A model generated the notes under the pieces. It was not told the origin of the DNA, did not search any database, and was given only the letters and a program-made list of their open reading frames with translations. Positions 7,681 to 16,573 of a stretch of 53,777 bases of DNA are shown here, piece after piece (position 1 is the stretch's first letter; every line of letters begins with the position of its first letter). Both the position numbers and the translations under genes were made by a program. Source of the DNA: Streptomyces sp. Ru71 (lineage in GTDB: Bacteria > Actinomycetota > Actinomycetes > Streptomycetales > Streptomycetaceae); the NCBI RefSeq assembly GCF_002920535.1, contig NZ_PQSS01000053.1, forward strand, positions 1 to 53,777, given 5' to 3'.

Positions 7681-10083
7681 TCACCGGTGCTCGCTCACCC
7701 GGATCACGCGCAGCCCCGGCGAGGTGAGGATGTCCCGCTCGCAGAACCGGGAGGTCACCCACTCGCCCCGGGAGAACAGCCGCGTCTGGTCGGCGAAGTG
7801 CGGCGAGGCGGGGTCCGAGGACTGGGAGTACGTCAGCAGGGTGCGGGCCACTGGGCAGCGCGAGCCGTCCCAGCCCACCGCCTGGATGTAGCTGGAGCCG
7901 TGGGCCACCTCGGTGTAGCCGCCGCCCGCCGCGTTCCACACCGGCTCGACCTTGTTCCACACGCCGAGCGACTCCGTTCCCCCGGGCACCGGGATGCGCT
8001 GCCCGCCGCGCACCACGAACTGGTGCTCGCCCAGCGGGGAGTCCAGCGCGATGCCCGCCGCCCGCAGCTCGGCCACCGTGTCCGCGAGGGCCGTGGCGAA
8101 CGCCGGGGCGTCGGTGTTCAGCGTGTTCGGGGTGGACACCGGGTCGGCCGGCGAGAACGGCACCTTCCACAGCTGCGCGGCCGGCATCTTGCGCCACAGC
8201 CGGTCGAAGAGCAGCGCGCCCCGGCTCGCGGTGTTCACGGTGCGGTCCCAGGCCGCCAGCACCCCGCACGCCTCCCGCACGTCGACGGCCCTGCCGTCAC
8301 TGCCGGTCGCCGTACCGCCCGGCAGCGCCGCGCACGCCGTCGCCGCGTCGGCGGCGGCCAGGTCGCCCGCGGGCACCCGGTTCGCGAACTGCTGTGCCTG
8401 CAGGTCCTGTACGGTCAGCCCGCCGCGCTCCGCCATCGCCGCCACGTCCCGCAGCGCGCCCCGGGTGCGCAGCGTGCGCGCGGTGCCGACGGTGCCGAAG
8501 ATCCGCTCGTAGCCGGTCAGCGGCCGGTCCGCGTTGGCCAGCCAGGCGCTGTCGTTGGAGTTCTCCGCGTACGGCGCGTCCTTCAGCACCGGCATCCGCG
8601 CCGGCCCGAACACCCCGGGCTGCACCGCGTCGGGGTCGCTGCCGAGCGCGCAGTCGCCCCGCGAGCCGTCCAGGACGGCCAGGCCGGACGCCGGGTAGGT
8701 GGCCCGGCCCAGGGGAGTGGAGCAGCGCTGCGCCAGGTCGTCGGTGACCCGGGGCAGCACCTGCGACTGCGTGTACAGGCTGTGGCCCCGGAAGTCGGCG
8801 GCGATCGTGTTCACCCACGGCAGGCCCTGGGTGCGGCGCAGCGAGGCGAGCACGTCGTCCGTGGAGCGGGCCCGGCTGAAACCGAGCGCGGTGTCGGCGC
8901 CGCGCAGGTTGACGGCGTTCGGATCACCCACCGCGTACGCCGTCGTGGCCGTCCAGGGCAGCGGCAGCCCGGCACCGAGCGACGTCGTCACCGGGCCGTA
9001 CCGGGTCCACCACTGCGTCCGCGTGAGGGAAGTGCCGTCCTGGGCCGCGACGGTGACGGTCCGCCGGGTCATCCGCTCCCGCTCGCCGTCGACCAGGTAG
9101 ACCGTCGGGTCGGCCGGATCCAGCGTCAGCTGGTGGAGACTGAGGGTGACACCGGTGGCCACGGTGTGGCTCCAGGCGACGTACGCGTTGTGGCCGATGG
9201 AGATCGTCGGTGAGCCGAGCAGCGAGGCGCCGGACACGTTCAGCACGCCGGGGATGGTCTGCTGGGACTGCCAGAAGCGGCGGCCGCCCTGCCAGGGGTA
9301 GTGCGGGTTGCCGAGCAGCAGACCGCGGCCGTTCGCGGTCGTCGCGCCGCTGAAGGCGACCGCGTTGGACCCCATGTCGGCGGTGTCGGTGGCGAGCAGC
9401 GCCCGCGCGGCCCGCGCGGCGTCCGCCGTGCCGGGCGCCTGCGTGCCCGGCTGTCCGGCCACCGGCGGCCGGGCGGCCGTGATGCCGTCGATCGCCCTGC
9501 CCTGCCCGCCGAGCACGGCGAGCGCGTAGGAGCGCGCGGCCACGTCCAGCGCGCTGACCGGCCGCACCCAGGAGGCGCCCCGGCACGCCGGGTCGGTGAT
9601 CGGGTTGCGGGCCAGCCAGGCGTTGTACCCGGCGGCGAAGCCGCGCATCAGCTCCTTGACGTCACGGCTCGGCCCGGCCGGCGCGGGCGTGGCCATCAGC
9701 CGCTCCACCGTGCCCGCCTCCCGTACGCCGCGGAAGTACAGGTCGCTGGAGAGGTTGGTGGCGGCCGAGGACAGCGAGCCGTCGGTCGGCGCGTCCGCGC
9801 CGAACCACCGCGAGCGCTCGCCCCGGACGGTCACGAAGCCGTCGGCCAGCGTGCAGACCTGGTCGGCGGCCTGCGCCCAGCCGGTGCCGAAACCGAGGTC
9901 GGCGTAGGAGCGGGCGAGGATGTGCGGGATGCCGTACTCGGTGTAGCGGATGACCGCGGACAGCCCGCCGTGCGCGGGGTGGTCCTGGCGGCCGGTCCGG
10001 TCCGCCGCGGCCGCCGGCAGCGCGGACACGGCGGTGAGCAGCGCGGCGGCCGCTACGGCGGCTCGTCTCAGGCGGGTGCGCAT
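7681..10083 (-). CDS. Penicillin acylase family Ntn hydrolase (AhlM/aculeacin-acylase-like)
   Basis: 800 residues, close to the size of streptomycete AhlM (AHL acylase). The ATG at 10081-10083 has GGGAGG 5 nt upstream; a Sec signal peptide (residues 1-27, ending PAAAA) follows. The autocatalytic processing site is visible at MGSNAVAFSG, with Ser239 as the N-terminal nucleophile of the beta chain, followed by GNPHYPW (conserved in aculeacin A and AHL acylases). It is expected to be secreted and to remove acyl chains from AHLs, lipopeptides or penicillins. The family does not separate these substrates by sequence alone. It is divergent from an acyl-CoA synthetase gene. Confidence 0.92.
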   Translation of the reverse strand: MRTRLRRAAVAAAALLTAVSALPAAAADRTGRQDHPAHGGLSAVIRYTEYGIPHILARSYADLGFGTGWAQAADQVCTLADGFVTVRGERSRWFGADAPTDGSLSSAATNLSSDLYFRGVREAGTVERLMATPAPAGPSRDVKELMRGFAAGYNAWLARNPITDPACRGASWVRPVSALDVAARSYALAVLGGQGRAIDGITAARPPVAGQPGTQAPGTADAARAARALLATDTADMGSNAVAFSGATTANGRGLLLGNPHYPWQGGRRFWQSQQTIPGVLNVSGASLLGSPTISIGHNAYVAWSHTVATGVTLSLHQLTLDPADPTVYLVDGERERMTRRTVTVAAQDGTSLTRTQWWTRYGPVTTSLGAGLPLPWTATTAYAVGDPNAVNLRGADTALGFSRARSTDDVLASLRRTQGLPWVNTIAADFRGHSLYTQSQVLPRVTDDLAQRCSTPLGRATYPASGLAVLDGSRGDCALGSDPDAVQPGVFGPARMPVLKDAPYAENSNDSAWLANADRPLTGYERIFGTVGTARTLRTRGALRDVAAMAERGGLTVQDLQAQQFANRVPAGDLAAADAATACAALPGGTATGSDGRAVDVREACGVLAAWDRTVNTASRGALLFDRLWRKMPAAQLWKVPFSPADPVSTPNTLNTDAPAFATALADTVAELRAAGIALDSPLGEHQFVVRGGQRIPVPGGTESLGVWNKVEPVWNAAGGGYTEVAHGSSYIQAVGWDGSRCPVARTLLTYSQSSDPASPHFADQTRLFSRGEWVTSRFCERDILTSPGLRVIRVSEHR

Positions 10084-10253
10084 CGTGCCTCCCAACATCG
10101 TCGGGGGAAGGAGCGGTTGAGCGTACCAGCCGGTATGTGTCCCTGGCTGCAGGCGAGTTGACAGGGATCGCCCGCCGGGCGGCGCCACGACTCCGCCCCC
10201 GGCCGCCCGGGTGCCAGGGACGCGGGCGACCGTCCCCCGGACGCGCACATGTC

Positions 10254-10290
10254 TTGACCGCCCCGGCGCACCGGCCGAGGATCATGAGGC
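10254..10290 (+). promoter_or_regulatory. Candidate promoter for a leaderless acyl-CoA synthetase mRNA
   Basis: TTGACC (10254-10259), a 17-bp spacer and GAGGAT (10277-10282) place the start of transcription at about the A of the ATG at 10291. No usable Shine-Dalgarno sequence is present, so the mRNA is probably leaderless. Confidence 0.5.
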
Positions 10291-11790
10291 ATGACGCCCG
10301 GACACGGCAGCACCGTCGACGGGGTGCTGCGCCGCAGCGCCCGCCGCACCCCCGCGCGCACCGCCGTCACCTACGGCGAGCGCTCCTGGACGTACGAGGA
10401 ACTCGACGACGCCGTCTCCCGCGCGGCGAGCCTGCTCCTGGCCCAGGGGCTCGCACCGGGCGACCGGGTCGCCGCCTACGGCCACAACTCCGACGCCTAT
10501 CTCATCGCCTTCCTCGGCTGCGCCCGCGCGGGCCTGGTGCACGTGCCCGTCAACCAGCACCTCACCGGCGACGACCTCGCCTACCTCGTCCACCAGTCGG
10601 GCAGCTCCCTCGTCCTCACCGACCCGGACCTCGCCGGCCGGCTGCCCGACGGCGTACGGACCCTGCCGCTGCGCGACGCGGACGACTCGCTGCTCGCCGG
10701 GCTGACCGGGGCCACGCCCTACGACGGGCCGGAGCCGCGCGGCGAGGACCTGGTGCAGCTGCTGTACACCTCCGGCACCACCGCCCTGCCCAAGGGCGCG
10801 ATGATGACCCACCGGGCGCTGGTCCACGAGTACCTGAGCGCCATCACCGCCCTCGACCTGAGCGCCGGGGACCGCCCGGTCCACTCGCTGCCGCTGTACC
10901 ACTCGGCGCAGATGCACGTCTTCCTGCTGCCCTACCTCGCCGTCGGCGCCACCAACGTGATCCTCGACGCCCCCGACGGGGAGCGGCTGTTCGACCTGAT
11001 CGAGGCCGGCCGCTGCGACAGCCTCTTCGCGCCGCCCACGGTGTGGATCGCCCTGGCCAACCGGCCCGACTTCACCACCCGGAACCTCGACGGGCTGCGC
11101 AAGGCCTACTACGGGGCCTCGATCATGCCGGTGCCCGTGCTGGAGCGGCTGCGCGCCCGGCTGCCGCACCTGGCCTTCTACAACTGCTTCGGGCAGAGTG
11201 AGATCGGCCCGCTGGCGACCGTGCTGGGACCCGACGAGCACGAGGGGCGGCTGGACTCCTGCGGCCGGCCGGTGCTGTTCGTGGACGCCCGGGTGGTGGA
11301 CCAGGACGGCAAGGACGTGCCCGCCGGGACGCCCGGTGAGATCGTCTACCGCTCGCCGCAGCTGTGCGAGGGCTACTGGGACAAGCCCGAGGAGAGCGCC
11401 GAGGCGTTCCGCGACGGCTGGTTCCACTCCGGGGACCTCGCGGTGCGCGACGCCGACGGCTACTTCACGATCGTCGACCGGGTCAAGGACGTCATCAACT
11501 CCGGTGGCGTGCTCATCGCCTCCCGCCAGGTCGAGGACGCCCTGTACACGCACGAGGCGGTCGCCGAGGCCGCCGTGATCGGGCTGCCCGACGAACGCTG
11601 GATCGAGGCGGTCACCGCGGTCGTCGTCCCGCGCGGCGAGGTGACGGAGGCCGAACTCATCGACCACGCCCGGGAGAAGCTCCCCGCCTTCAAGGCGCCC
11701 AAGCGGGTCGTCTTCGCCGACGCGCTGCCGCGCAACGCCAGCGGGAAGATCCTCAAACGGGAGCTGCGGGACCGGCTCAAGGAGGGATGA
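10291..11790 (+). CDS. Acyl-CoA synthetase (class I AMP-forming ligase)
   Basis: 499 residues, typical of compact FadD/4-coumarate-CoA ligase relatives. Motifs in order: P-loop YTSGTTALPKGAMMTH from residue 159, YNCFGQSEIG, hinge HSGDLAVRDADGYFTIVDR, GGVLIASRQVEDAL and the terminal lysine motif NASGKILKREL. It forms an acyl-adenylate and then the acyl-CoA. The substrate is unknown. It converges on a TetR gene with only 7 bp between stops. The neighbouring FAD monooxygenase and phenylacetate-CoA ligase make an aromatic or hydroxylated acid substrate possible, by context only. Confidence 0.92.
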   Translation: MTPGHGSTVDGVLRRSARRTPARTAVTYGERSWTYEELDDAVSRAASLLLAQGLAPGDRVAAYGHNSDAYLIAFLGCARAGLVHVPVNQHLTGDDLAYLVHQSGSSLVLTDPDLAGRLPDGVRTLPLRDADDSLLAGLTGATPYDGPEPRGEDLVQLLYTSGTTALPKGAMMTHRALVHEYLSAITALDLSAGDRPVHSLPLYHSAQMHVFLLPYLAVGATNVILDAPDGERLFDLIEAGRCDSLFAPPTVWIALANRPDFTTRNLDGLRKAYYGASIMPVPVLERLRARLPHLAFYNCFGQSEIGPLATVLGPDEHEGRLDSCGRPVLFVDARVVDQDGKDVPAGTPGEIVYRSPQLCEGYWDKPEESAEAFRDGWFHSGDLAVRDADGYFTIVDRVKDVINSGGVLIASRQVEDALYTHEAVAEAAVIGLPDERWIEAVTAVVVPRGEVTEAELIDHAREKLPAFKAPKRVVFADALPRNASGKILKRELRDRLKEG

Positions 11791-11797
11791 GAGGGCG

Positions 11798-12355
11798 TCA
11801 GCGCAAAGCCGCGTCCACCAGGCGCCGGATCTCCCGTGCGCCCACCGCGCCGCCGCTCACCAGCCGGTCGAAGACCAGCCCGTCCACGCAACGCAGCAGC
11901 GTCAGCGTGCGTTCCTCGGCGTCCGCGTGCCCCTGGGCCGCGACGAAGCCCCGCACCAGATCGCGGCCCGCGTTCTCACGCGGCAGCAGGATCTCCCTCA
12001 GCTCCGGGTGCCGCACGCTCTCCAGCGCGCACGCGTAGCGCGCGAGGGAGCGGCGCCGCCCCTCGCCGGTCAGCCGGCGCTCGGTGAGCGCGGCGATCCC
12101 GGCGGCCAGGTCCTCGGCCGTGCGCGGCGCCGGCGTCGCCTCCCCGGCCGCCCGCAACTCGGCCTGGTCGAGCGCCACCAGCCGGCGCACCAGCGCGGTC
12201 AGCAGCGCCTGCCGGGTGCGGAAGTACGCCGAGGTCGTCCCGGACGGCAGCCCGGCCGCCCGGTCCACCGCGCGATGGGTCAGAGCGCGCATCCCGGCGT
12301 CGGCGAGGACGCCGATGGCCGCGTCGGCGAGCACGGTACGTCGATCGGTGGACAC
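11798..12355 (-). CDS. TetR family transcriptional regulator
   Basis: 185 residues starting at a GTG preceded by a G-rich site. The N-terminal helix-turn-helix is clear: DAAIGVLADAGMRALTHRAVDRAAGLPSGTTSAYF, then RTRQALLTALVRRL. The C-terminal two-thirds is a helical ligand-binding domain of the TetR_C type with no recognisable ligand signature. It is divergent from a FAD monooxygenase, and the 106-bp gap contains two palindromes sharing the same CTACAGCTGTAG core, very probably its own operators. It likely represses both itself and the monooxygenase until a substrate binds. Confidence 0.92.
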   Translation of the reverse strand: MSTDRRTVLADAAIGVLADAGMRALTHRAVDRAAGLPSGTTSAYFRTRQALLTALVRRLVALDQAELRAAGEATPAPRTAEDLAAGIAALTERRLTGEGRRRSLARYACALESVRHPELREILLPRENAGRDLVRGFVAAQGHADAEERTLTLLRCVDGLVFDRLVSGGAVGAREIRRLVDAALR

Positions 12356-12377
12356 CCCCTCTTTCTACACCCCGGTT

Positions 12378-12391
12378 TCTACAGCTGTAGA
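12378..12391. promoter_or_regulatory. TetR operator 1 (palindrome TCTACAGCTGTAGA)
   Basis: A perfect 14-bp palindrome 23 bp from the TetR start. It shares its 12-bp core with operator 2, and the two centres are 40 bp apart, close to four helical turns. Confidence 0.75.
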
Positions 12392-12415
12392 GGGCGGGCG
12401 TACGCTGCTGCCGGT

Positions 12416-12433
12416 CTTCTACAGCTGTAGAAG
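12416..12433. promoter_or_regulatory. TetR operator 2 (palindrome CTTCTACAGCTGTAGAAG)
   Basis: A perfect 18-bp palindrome ending 28 bp before the monooxygenase ATG. It is the stronger of the two copies. A single half-like CTACA also occurs at about 12365-12369. Confidence 0.78.
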
Positions 12434-12461
12434 CCCGGTGCTCAAGGGAAGGGGGCGCGGT

Positions 12462-13640
12462 ATGCGCGCAAGTGCGGTGGTCGTGGGCGGGGGCATCGGC
12501 GGGCTGGCGGCCGCGATCGGACTGCTCCGCACCGGCTGGGAGGTGACCGTCGTCGAACGCGCGCCGGTCCTCGCCGACGTCGGCGCCGGCATCTCCCTGC
12601 ACGCCAACGGGCTGCGCGCGCTGGACGCGCTGGGCGTCGGCACGGCGGTACGGGCGGCCGCGCGGCCCGTGCGCACCGGCGGCACCCGCACGCCCGACGG
12701 CCGGTGGCTGACCCGGCTCGACGGCGCCGCGCTGGCCCGCGCCGTGGGCGACCCGATCCACGGCATCACCCGGGCCGACCTGCACCGGCTGCTGCGCGAG
12801 GCGTTGCCCGCCGACCGGCTGCGCGTCGCGAGCCCGGCCACCGGCGTCGACCTCACCGACCCCGCCCGGCCCCGGGTGCTGCTCGCGGACGGCGCCCTGG
12901 AGGCGGACCTGGTGGTGGCCGCCGACGGCGTCAACAGCCGGCTGCGCGCCCAGCTGCTGCCCGGTCACCCGGGACCGGTGCACAGCGGCTCCACCGTTCT
13001 GCGGGCCCTCACCGACGGGCCGCTCGCCCTGCCCACCGACTTCTCCCTCACCTGGGGCCGGGGCGCGGAGTTCGGTCATCTCGCTCTGGCCGACGGCCGC
13101 GCGGAGTGGTTCGCGGTGCTCGGCGCACCGGCGGGCACCCGGCACGCCGACGCCCTGGCGGCCGTGCGGACGAGGTTCGCCGGCTGGCACGACCCGATTC
13201 CCGCGCTGCTGGACGCCACCCGCCCGGACGCCGTTCTGCACCACGACATCCGCGAACTCGCCACGCCCCTGCCGACGTTCACGGCCGGCCGGGTGGCCCT
13301 GCTCGGCGACGCCGCCCACGCCATGACCACCAACCTCGGCCAGGGTGCCTGCCAGGCCCTGGAGGACGCGGTCGTCCTGGCCGCCGCGCTGGCCGGCGAA
13401 CCGTCGGTGGAGGCGGCCCTGGCCCGCTACGACGCCGAGCGGCGCCCGCGCAGCGCCGGTGTCGCCCGCGCCGCGCGCCAGGCCGGCCGCATGGGCCACC
13501 GGCTGACCCACCCGTTGGCCGTCGGGCTGCGCAACACCGCCGTACGGCTCACCCCGCCCGCCGTGATGCTGCGCGGGCTGCTGCGGCACGCGGACTGGAC
13601 GCCGCCCGCGCTCACGGGAACGACGCCCGCGGTCGGCTGA
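12462..13640 (+). CDS. FAD-dependent monooxygenase (UbiH/salicylate hydroxylase-like)
   Basis: 392 residues; the ATG follows GGGAAGGGGG. This is a PHBH-fold class A flavoprotein: dinucleotide loop VVVGGGIGGLAA (GGGIGG at residues 9-14), ERAPVLADVGAGI, the DG motif region VVAADGVNS, and the ribityl-binding GDAAHAMTTNLGQGA with the later ALEDAV. Such enzymes use NAD(P)H and O2 to hydroxylate or epoxidise aromatic or polyketide substrates. Divergent TetR control through two palindromes suggests substrate-induced detoxification or catabolism. The stop is followed by the convergent paaK after 8 bp. Confidence 0.92.
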   Translation: MRASAVVVGGGIGGLAAAIGLLRTGWEVTVVERAPVLADVGAGISLHANGLRALDALGVGTAVRAAARPVRTGGTRTPDGRWLTRLDGAALARAVGDPIHGITRADLHRLLREALPADRLRVASPATGVDLTDPARPRVLLADGALEADLVVAADGVNSRLRAQLLPGHPGPVHSGSTVLRALTDGPLALPTDFSLTWGRGAEFGHLALADGRAEWFAVLGAPAGTRHADALAAVRTRFAGWHDPIPALLDATRPDAVLHHDIRELATPLPTFTAGRVALLGDAAHAMTTNLGQGACQALEDAVVLAAALAGEPSVEAALARYDAERRPRSAGVARAARQAGRMGHRLTHPLAVGLRNTAVRLTPPAVMLRGLLRHADWTPPALTGTTPAVG

Positions 13641-13648
13641 CGGACGGC

Positions 13649-14947
13649 TCAGCGCGGGCGCAGGTCCACGATCCGGCGGATCTTGCCGACCGAGCGCTCC
13701 AGGGACTCCGGCTCGACGATCTCGACGGCGACCGAGACGCCGATGCCGTCCTTGACGGCCGCGGCGATGGACCGGGCGGCGGCCTCGCGGGTCTCGGGGC
13801 CCGCGTCGGGGCGGGCCTCGGCACGGACGGTGAGGGCGTCCATGCGGCCCTCCCGGGTCAGCCGCAGCTGGAAGTGCGGGGCCACGCCCGGCGTGCGCAG
13901 CACGATCTCCTCGATCTGGGTGGGGAAGAGGTTCACCCCGCGCAGGATCACCATGTCGTCGCTGCGGCCGGTGATCTTCCGCATCCGCCGGAAGACGCGG
14001 GCCGTGCCCGGCAGCAGCCGGGTCAAGTCCCGGGTGCGGTAGCGGACGACGGGCATGGCCTCCTTGGTGAGCGAGGTGAACACCAGCTCGCCGTCCTCGC
14101 CGTCGGGCAGCACCTCGCCGGTGATCGGGTCGACGACCTCCGGGTAGAAGTGGTCCTCCCAGATGTGCAGCCCGTCCTTGGTCTCCACGCACTCCTGCGC
14201 CACGCCCGGGCCGATCACCTCCGACAGCCCGTAGATGTCCACGGCGTCGATGCCGAACCGCTGCTCGATCTCCCGGCGCATCTCCTCCGTCCACGGCTCC
14301 GCGCCGAAGACGCCCACCTCCAGCGAGGTGGAGCGCGGGTCGACACCCTGCCGCTCGAACTCGTCGAGCAGGGTGAGCATGTACGACGGCGTCACCATGA
14401 TGATCCGGGGCTTCAGGTCCTGGATCAGCCGCACCTGGCGGGCGGTCATCCCGCCGGACGCGGGGACGACCGTGCAGCCGAGGCGCTCGGCGCCGTAGTG
14501 GGCGCCAAGGCCGCCGGTGAACAGGCCATAGCCGTAGGCGATGTGCACGACGTCGCCGGGACGGCCGCCCGCCGCGCGGATCGAGCGGGCCACCATGTCC
14601 GCCCACATGGACAGGTCGCCTTCGGTGTAGCCGACGACGGTGGGCAGGCCGGTGGTGCCGCTGGAGGCGTGCAGCCGGCGGACCCGGTCGCGGGGGACGG
14701 CGAAGAGGCCGAAGGGGTAGTTGTCGCGCAGGTCCGTCTTGGTGGTGAAGGGGAACCTGGCCAGATCGTCCAGGGAGCGGCAGTCGTCGGGGTGCACGCC
14801 CGCCTTGTCGAAGGACTCCCGGTAGAACGGCACGTTCTCGTAGGCGTGCCGCAGCGAGGACCGCAGCCGCTCCAGCTGCAGCGCGCGCAGGGCGTCCCGG
14901 TCGAGCCGTTCCCCCGAGTCCAGCAGGTCCGCCGTCGCATCCGCCAT
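13649..14947 (-). CDS. paaK: Phenylacetate-CoA ligase
   Basis: 432 residues from the ATG at 14945-14947, chosen for its GGGAG site; an in-frame ATG ending at 14971 has no comparable site. PaaK hallmarks: YENVPFYRESFDKAG near the N-terminus, LHASSGTTGLPTVVGYT, AYGYGLFTGGLGAHYGAERL, the EVIGPGVAQEC segment and the C-terminal AMP-binding_C_2 domain with VGKIRRIVDLR. It converts phenylacetate, ATP and CoA to phenylacetyl-CoA, the first step of the paa pathway. No paaABCDE or paaZ genes occur in this window, so it stands alone here. A perfect inverted repeat lies just upstream. Confidence 0.95.
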   Translation of the reverse strand: MADATADLLDSGERLDRDALRALQLERLRSSLRHAYENVPFYRESFDKAGVHPDDCRSLDDLARFPFTTKTDLRDNYPFGLFAVPRDRVRRLHASSGTTGLPTVVGYTEGDLSMWADMVARSIRAAGGRPGDVVHIAYGYGLFTGGLGAHYGAERLGCTVVPASGGMTARQVRLIQDLKPRIIMVTPSYMLTLLDEFERQGVDPRSTSLEVGVFGAEPWTEEMRREIEQRFGIDAVDIYGLSEVIGPGVAQECVETKDGLHIWEDHFYPEVVDPITGEVLPDGEDGELVFTSLTKEAMPVVRYRTRDLTRLLPGTARVFRRMRKITGRSDDMVILRGVNLFPTQIEEIVLRTPGVAPHFQLRLTREGRMDALTVRAEARPDAGPETREAAARSIAAAVKDGIGVSVAVEIVEPESLERSVGKIRRIVDLRPR

Positions 14948-14982
14948 CGGGACTACTCCCTCACCAACCATGTCAATCCGGG

Positions 14983-15000
14983 CGACCGATCATTCGGTCG
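14983..15000. promoter_or_regulatory. Candidate PaaR-like operator upstream of paaK
   Basis: CGACCGA-TCAT-TCGGTCG, perfect 7-bp arms with a 4-bp spacer, 36-53 bp before the paaK start. The core ACCG-N6-CGGT resembles the TetR-family PaaR site I recall from Corynebacterium (ACCG-NNCGNN-CGGT), differing in the centre. Confidence 0.6.
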
Positions 15001-15109
15001 AGGTGCTCGGGATCAGTAATCCAGGCGCGGCGGGAGCAGGCAAGAGGGGAGGGCGCACTTTTTGGCCGGGGCGGGGAAATCCCCTTGCAGCTCACGGGCG
15101 TGGCCCCCG

Positions 15110-15964
15110 ATGCTCTCGCTCGTGCCGATCTTCACCGCCGCCGACGGAACGCCGCTCGCCTACCACGAGCGCGGCAGGGGCGAGCCCCTCGTCGTCCTGC
15201 CCGGAGGGCCGATGCGGGCCTCCGTCTACCTCGGCGACCTGGGCGGGCTCGACCGGCACCGCCGCCTGATCCTGCTCGACCTGCGCGGCACCGGCGACTC
15301 CGCGGCCCCGGCCGACCCGGCGACGTACCGCTGCGACCGGCAGGTGGACGACGTGGAGGCGCTGCGCGCCCACCTGGGCCTGGAGCGGATGGACCTGCTC
15401 GGGCACTCGGCGGGCGGCAGCCTGGCCGCCCTGTACGCGGCCCGCCACCCGCGGCGCCTGTCCCGGCTCGCGCTGATCACCACCGCCCTGCGCCCGCTGG
15501 GCCTGGCGGCGAGCGCCGAGGACCGGCTGGCGGCGGCCCGGCTGCGGCAGGGCCGGCCGGGCTTCGCCGAGGCGTTCGCGGCGCTGCGGGACTGGCTGGC
15601 GGGGGAGCGGGAGTACGACGCCGACCTCGCGCTCTTCTTCTACGGCCGCTGGGACGACGCCGCCCGGGCGCACGCGGAGTCCGAGGCGCCGCAGACCAAC
15701 GAGGAGGCGGCCGACCGCTACTTCGACCCCGGGGCCTTCGACCCGCCGGCGACCAGGGCCGCGCTGTCCGCGCTCACCGCCCCGGTGCTGTTCCTCGCCG
15801 GCGAACTCGACGGCGGCCCCCGCCCGGAGCTGGCCCGCCGCGCGGCCGAGGCTTTCCCGCAGGCCGAGCTCGCCGTACAGCCGGGCGCCGGCCACTACCC
15901 GTGGCTCGACGACCCGGAATGGTTCGTGCGGTGCCTGACCGCGTTCCTCGACGGGACGCACTGA
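15110..15964 (+). CDS. Alpha/beta hydrolase (proline iminopeptidase-like)
   Basis: 284 residues from the ATG at 15110; a longer in-frame start exists at 15062 and a GTG a few codons downstream, and none has a strong ribosome site. Fold landmarks: oxyanion region VVLPGGPMRAS, LLDLRGTGDS (typical of the proline iminopeptidase group), nucleophile elbow LLGHSAGGSLA, acid LAGELDG and histidine GAGHYPW near the C-terminus. All three catalytic residues are present, so it should be active. There is no signal peptide. The substrate is unknown. It follows paaK divergently and converges on a DUF6069 gene. Confidence 0.88.
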   Translation: MLSLVPIFTAADGTPLAYHERGRGEPLVVLPGGPMRASVYLGDLGGLDRHRRLILLDLRGTGDSAAPADPATYRCDRQVDDVEALRAHLGLERMDLLGHSAGGSLAALYAARHPRRLSRLALITTALRPLGLAASAEDRLAAARLRQGRPGFAEAFAALRDWLAGEREYDADLALFFYGRWDDAARAHAESEAPQTNEEAADRYFDPGAFDPPATRAALSALTAPVLFLAGELDGGPRPELARRAAEAFPQAELAVQPGAGHYPWLDDPEWFVRCLTAFLDGTH

Positions 15965-15977
15965 CGCGCGGCCCCCG

Positions 15978-16472
15978 TCACCACCCTTTCCGCACCGCGC
16001 CGCGGCCCACCGCCGACAGCAGCGAGCCGATGGTGGCGCCGATGGCCAGGTTCACCGTCGCCGTGCCCAGCTGGGTGCCGGTGCTCGCGGTGGTGGTGAA
16101 GGGCAGGAGCGCGGCCGCCGCCGTGCCCGCTGTGGCCAGCCAGGTGAACAGGCGGCCGGGGCGCGGGACGGTCAGGGCGAGCACATGGACCAGGCCGGTC
16201 GCCGCGAGCGCGGCCAGCGCGGCACCGCCCGCCGGCAGCCCGGTGGAGGCGCTGGCCATCACGTCGTCGCCTCGCGGCACGAACAGGGCCACGCCCAGCA
16301 CTCCGCGCACCACCAGCAGCGCCGCCACGGCCGCGAGCCCGGCGACGCCGGCGGCCATCACTCCGCCGGCCCACAGCCGGCCGGCGTCGAGTCCCGGCCC
16401 GCGCCGCCGCGCCGTCACGGGGGCGGCGTCGGTGGCCCGGGGGGCGTCCTGGGGCGGGTCGGATGTCTCCAT
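15978..16472 (-). CDS. DUF6069 family membrane protein
   Basis: 164 residues: a ~28-residue charged cytoplasmic N-terminus, then four hydrophobic segments (roughly AGGVMAAGVAGLAAVAALLV, GGAALAALAATGLVHVLAL, FTWLATAGTAAAALLPF and ATVNLAIGATIGSLLSAVG). The combination of the first helix, the ...VLGVALFVPRG linker and the TVNLAIGATIGSLL helix matches the actinobacterial DUF6069 family. The function is unknown. It ends 13 bp from the convergent hydrolase stop. Confidence 0.82.
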   Translation of the reverse strand: METSDPPQDAPRATDAAPVTARRRGPGLDAGRLWAGGVMAAGVAGLAAVAALLVVRGVLGVALFVPRGDDVMASASTGLPAGGAALAALAATGLVHVLALTVPRPGRLFTWLATAGTAAAALLPFTTTASTGTQLGTATVNLAIGATIGSLLSAVGRGAVRKGW

Positions 16473-16573
16473 GCGTGACCTCCTGCCGTGCCTTCGCTGT
16501 CCTCAGTCAAGAGCCCCGGCGCCCCGGCCGCATGTCGGGGCGCGGACGCGGGCCACGGTTCACCCGGACGGGC

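Noticed and set aside
7681..10248. Longer acylase N-terminus starting at 10248 or at the ATG ending near 10098
   Set aside because: Only the ATG ending at 10083 has a GGGAGG site and directly opens a proper signal peptide.
11976..14606. 876-codon open frame on the minus strand spanning the TetR and paaK genes
   Set aside because: It runs through two genes with recognised domains in other frames and has no domain of its own.
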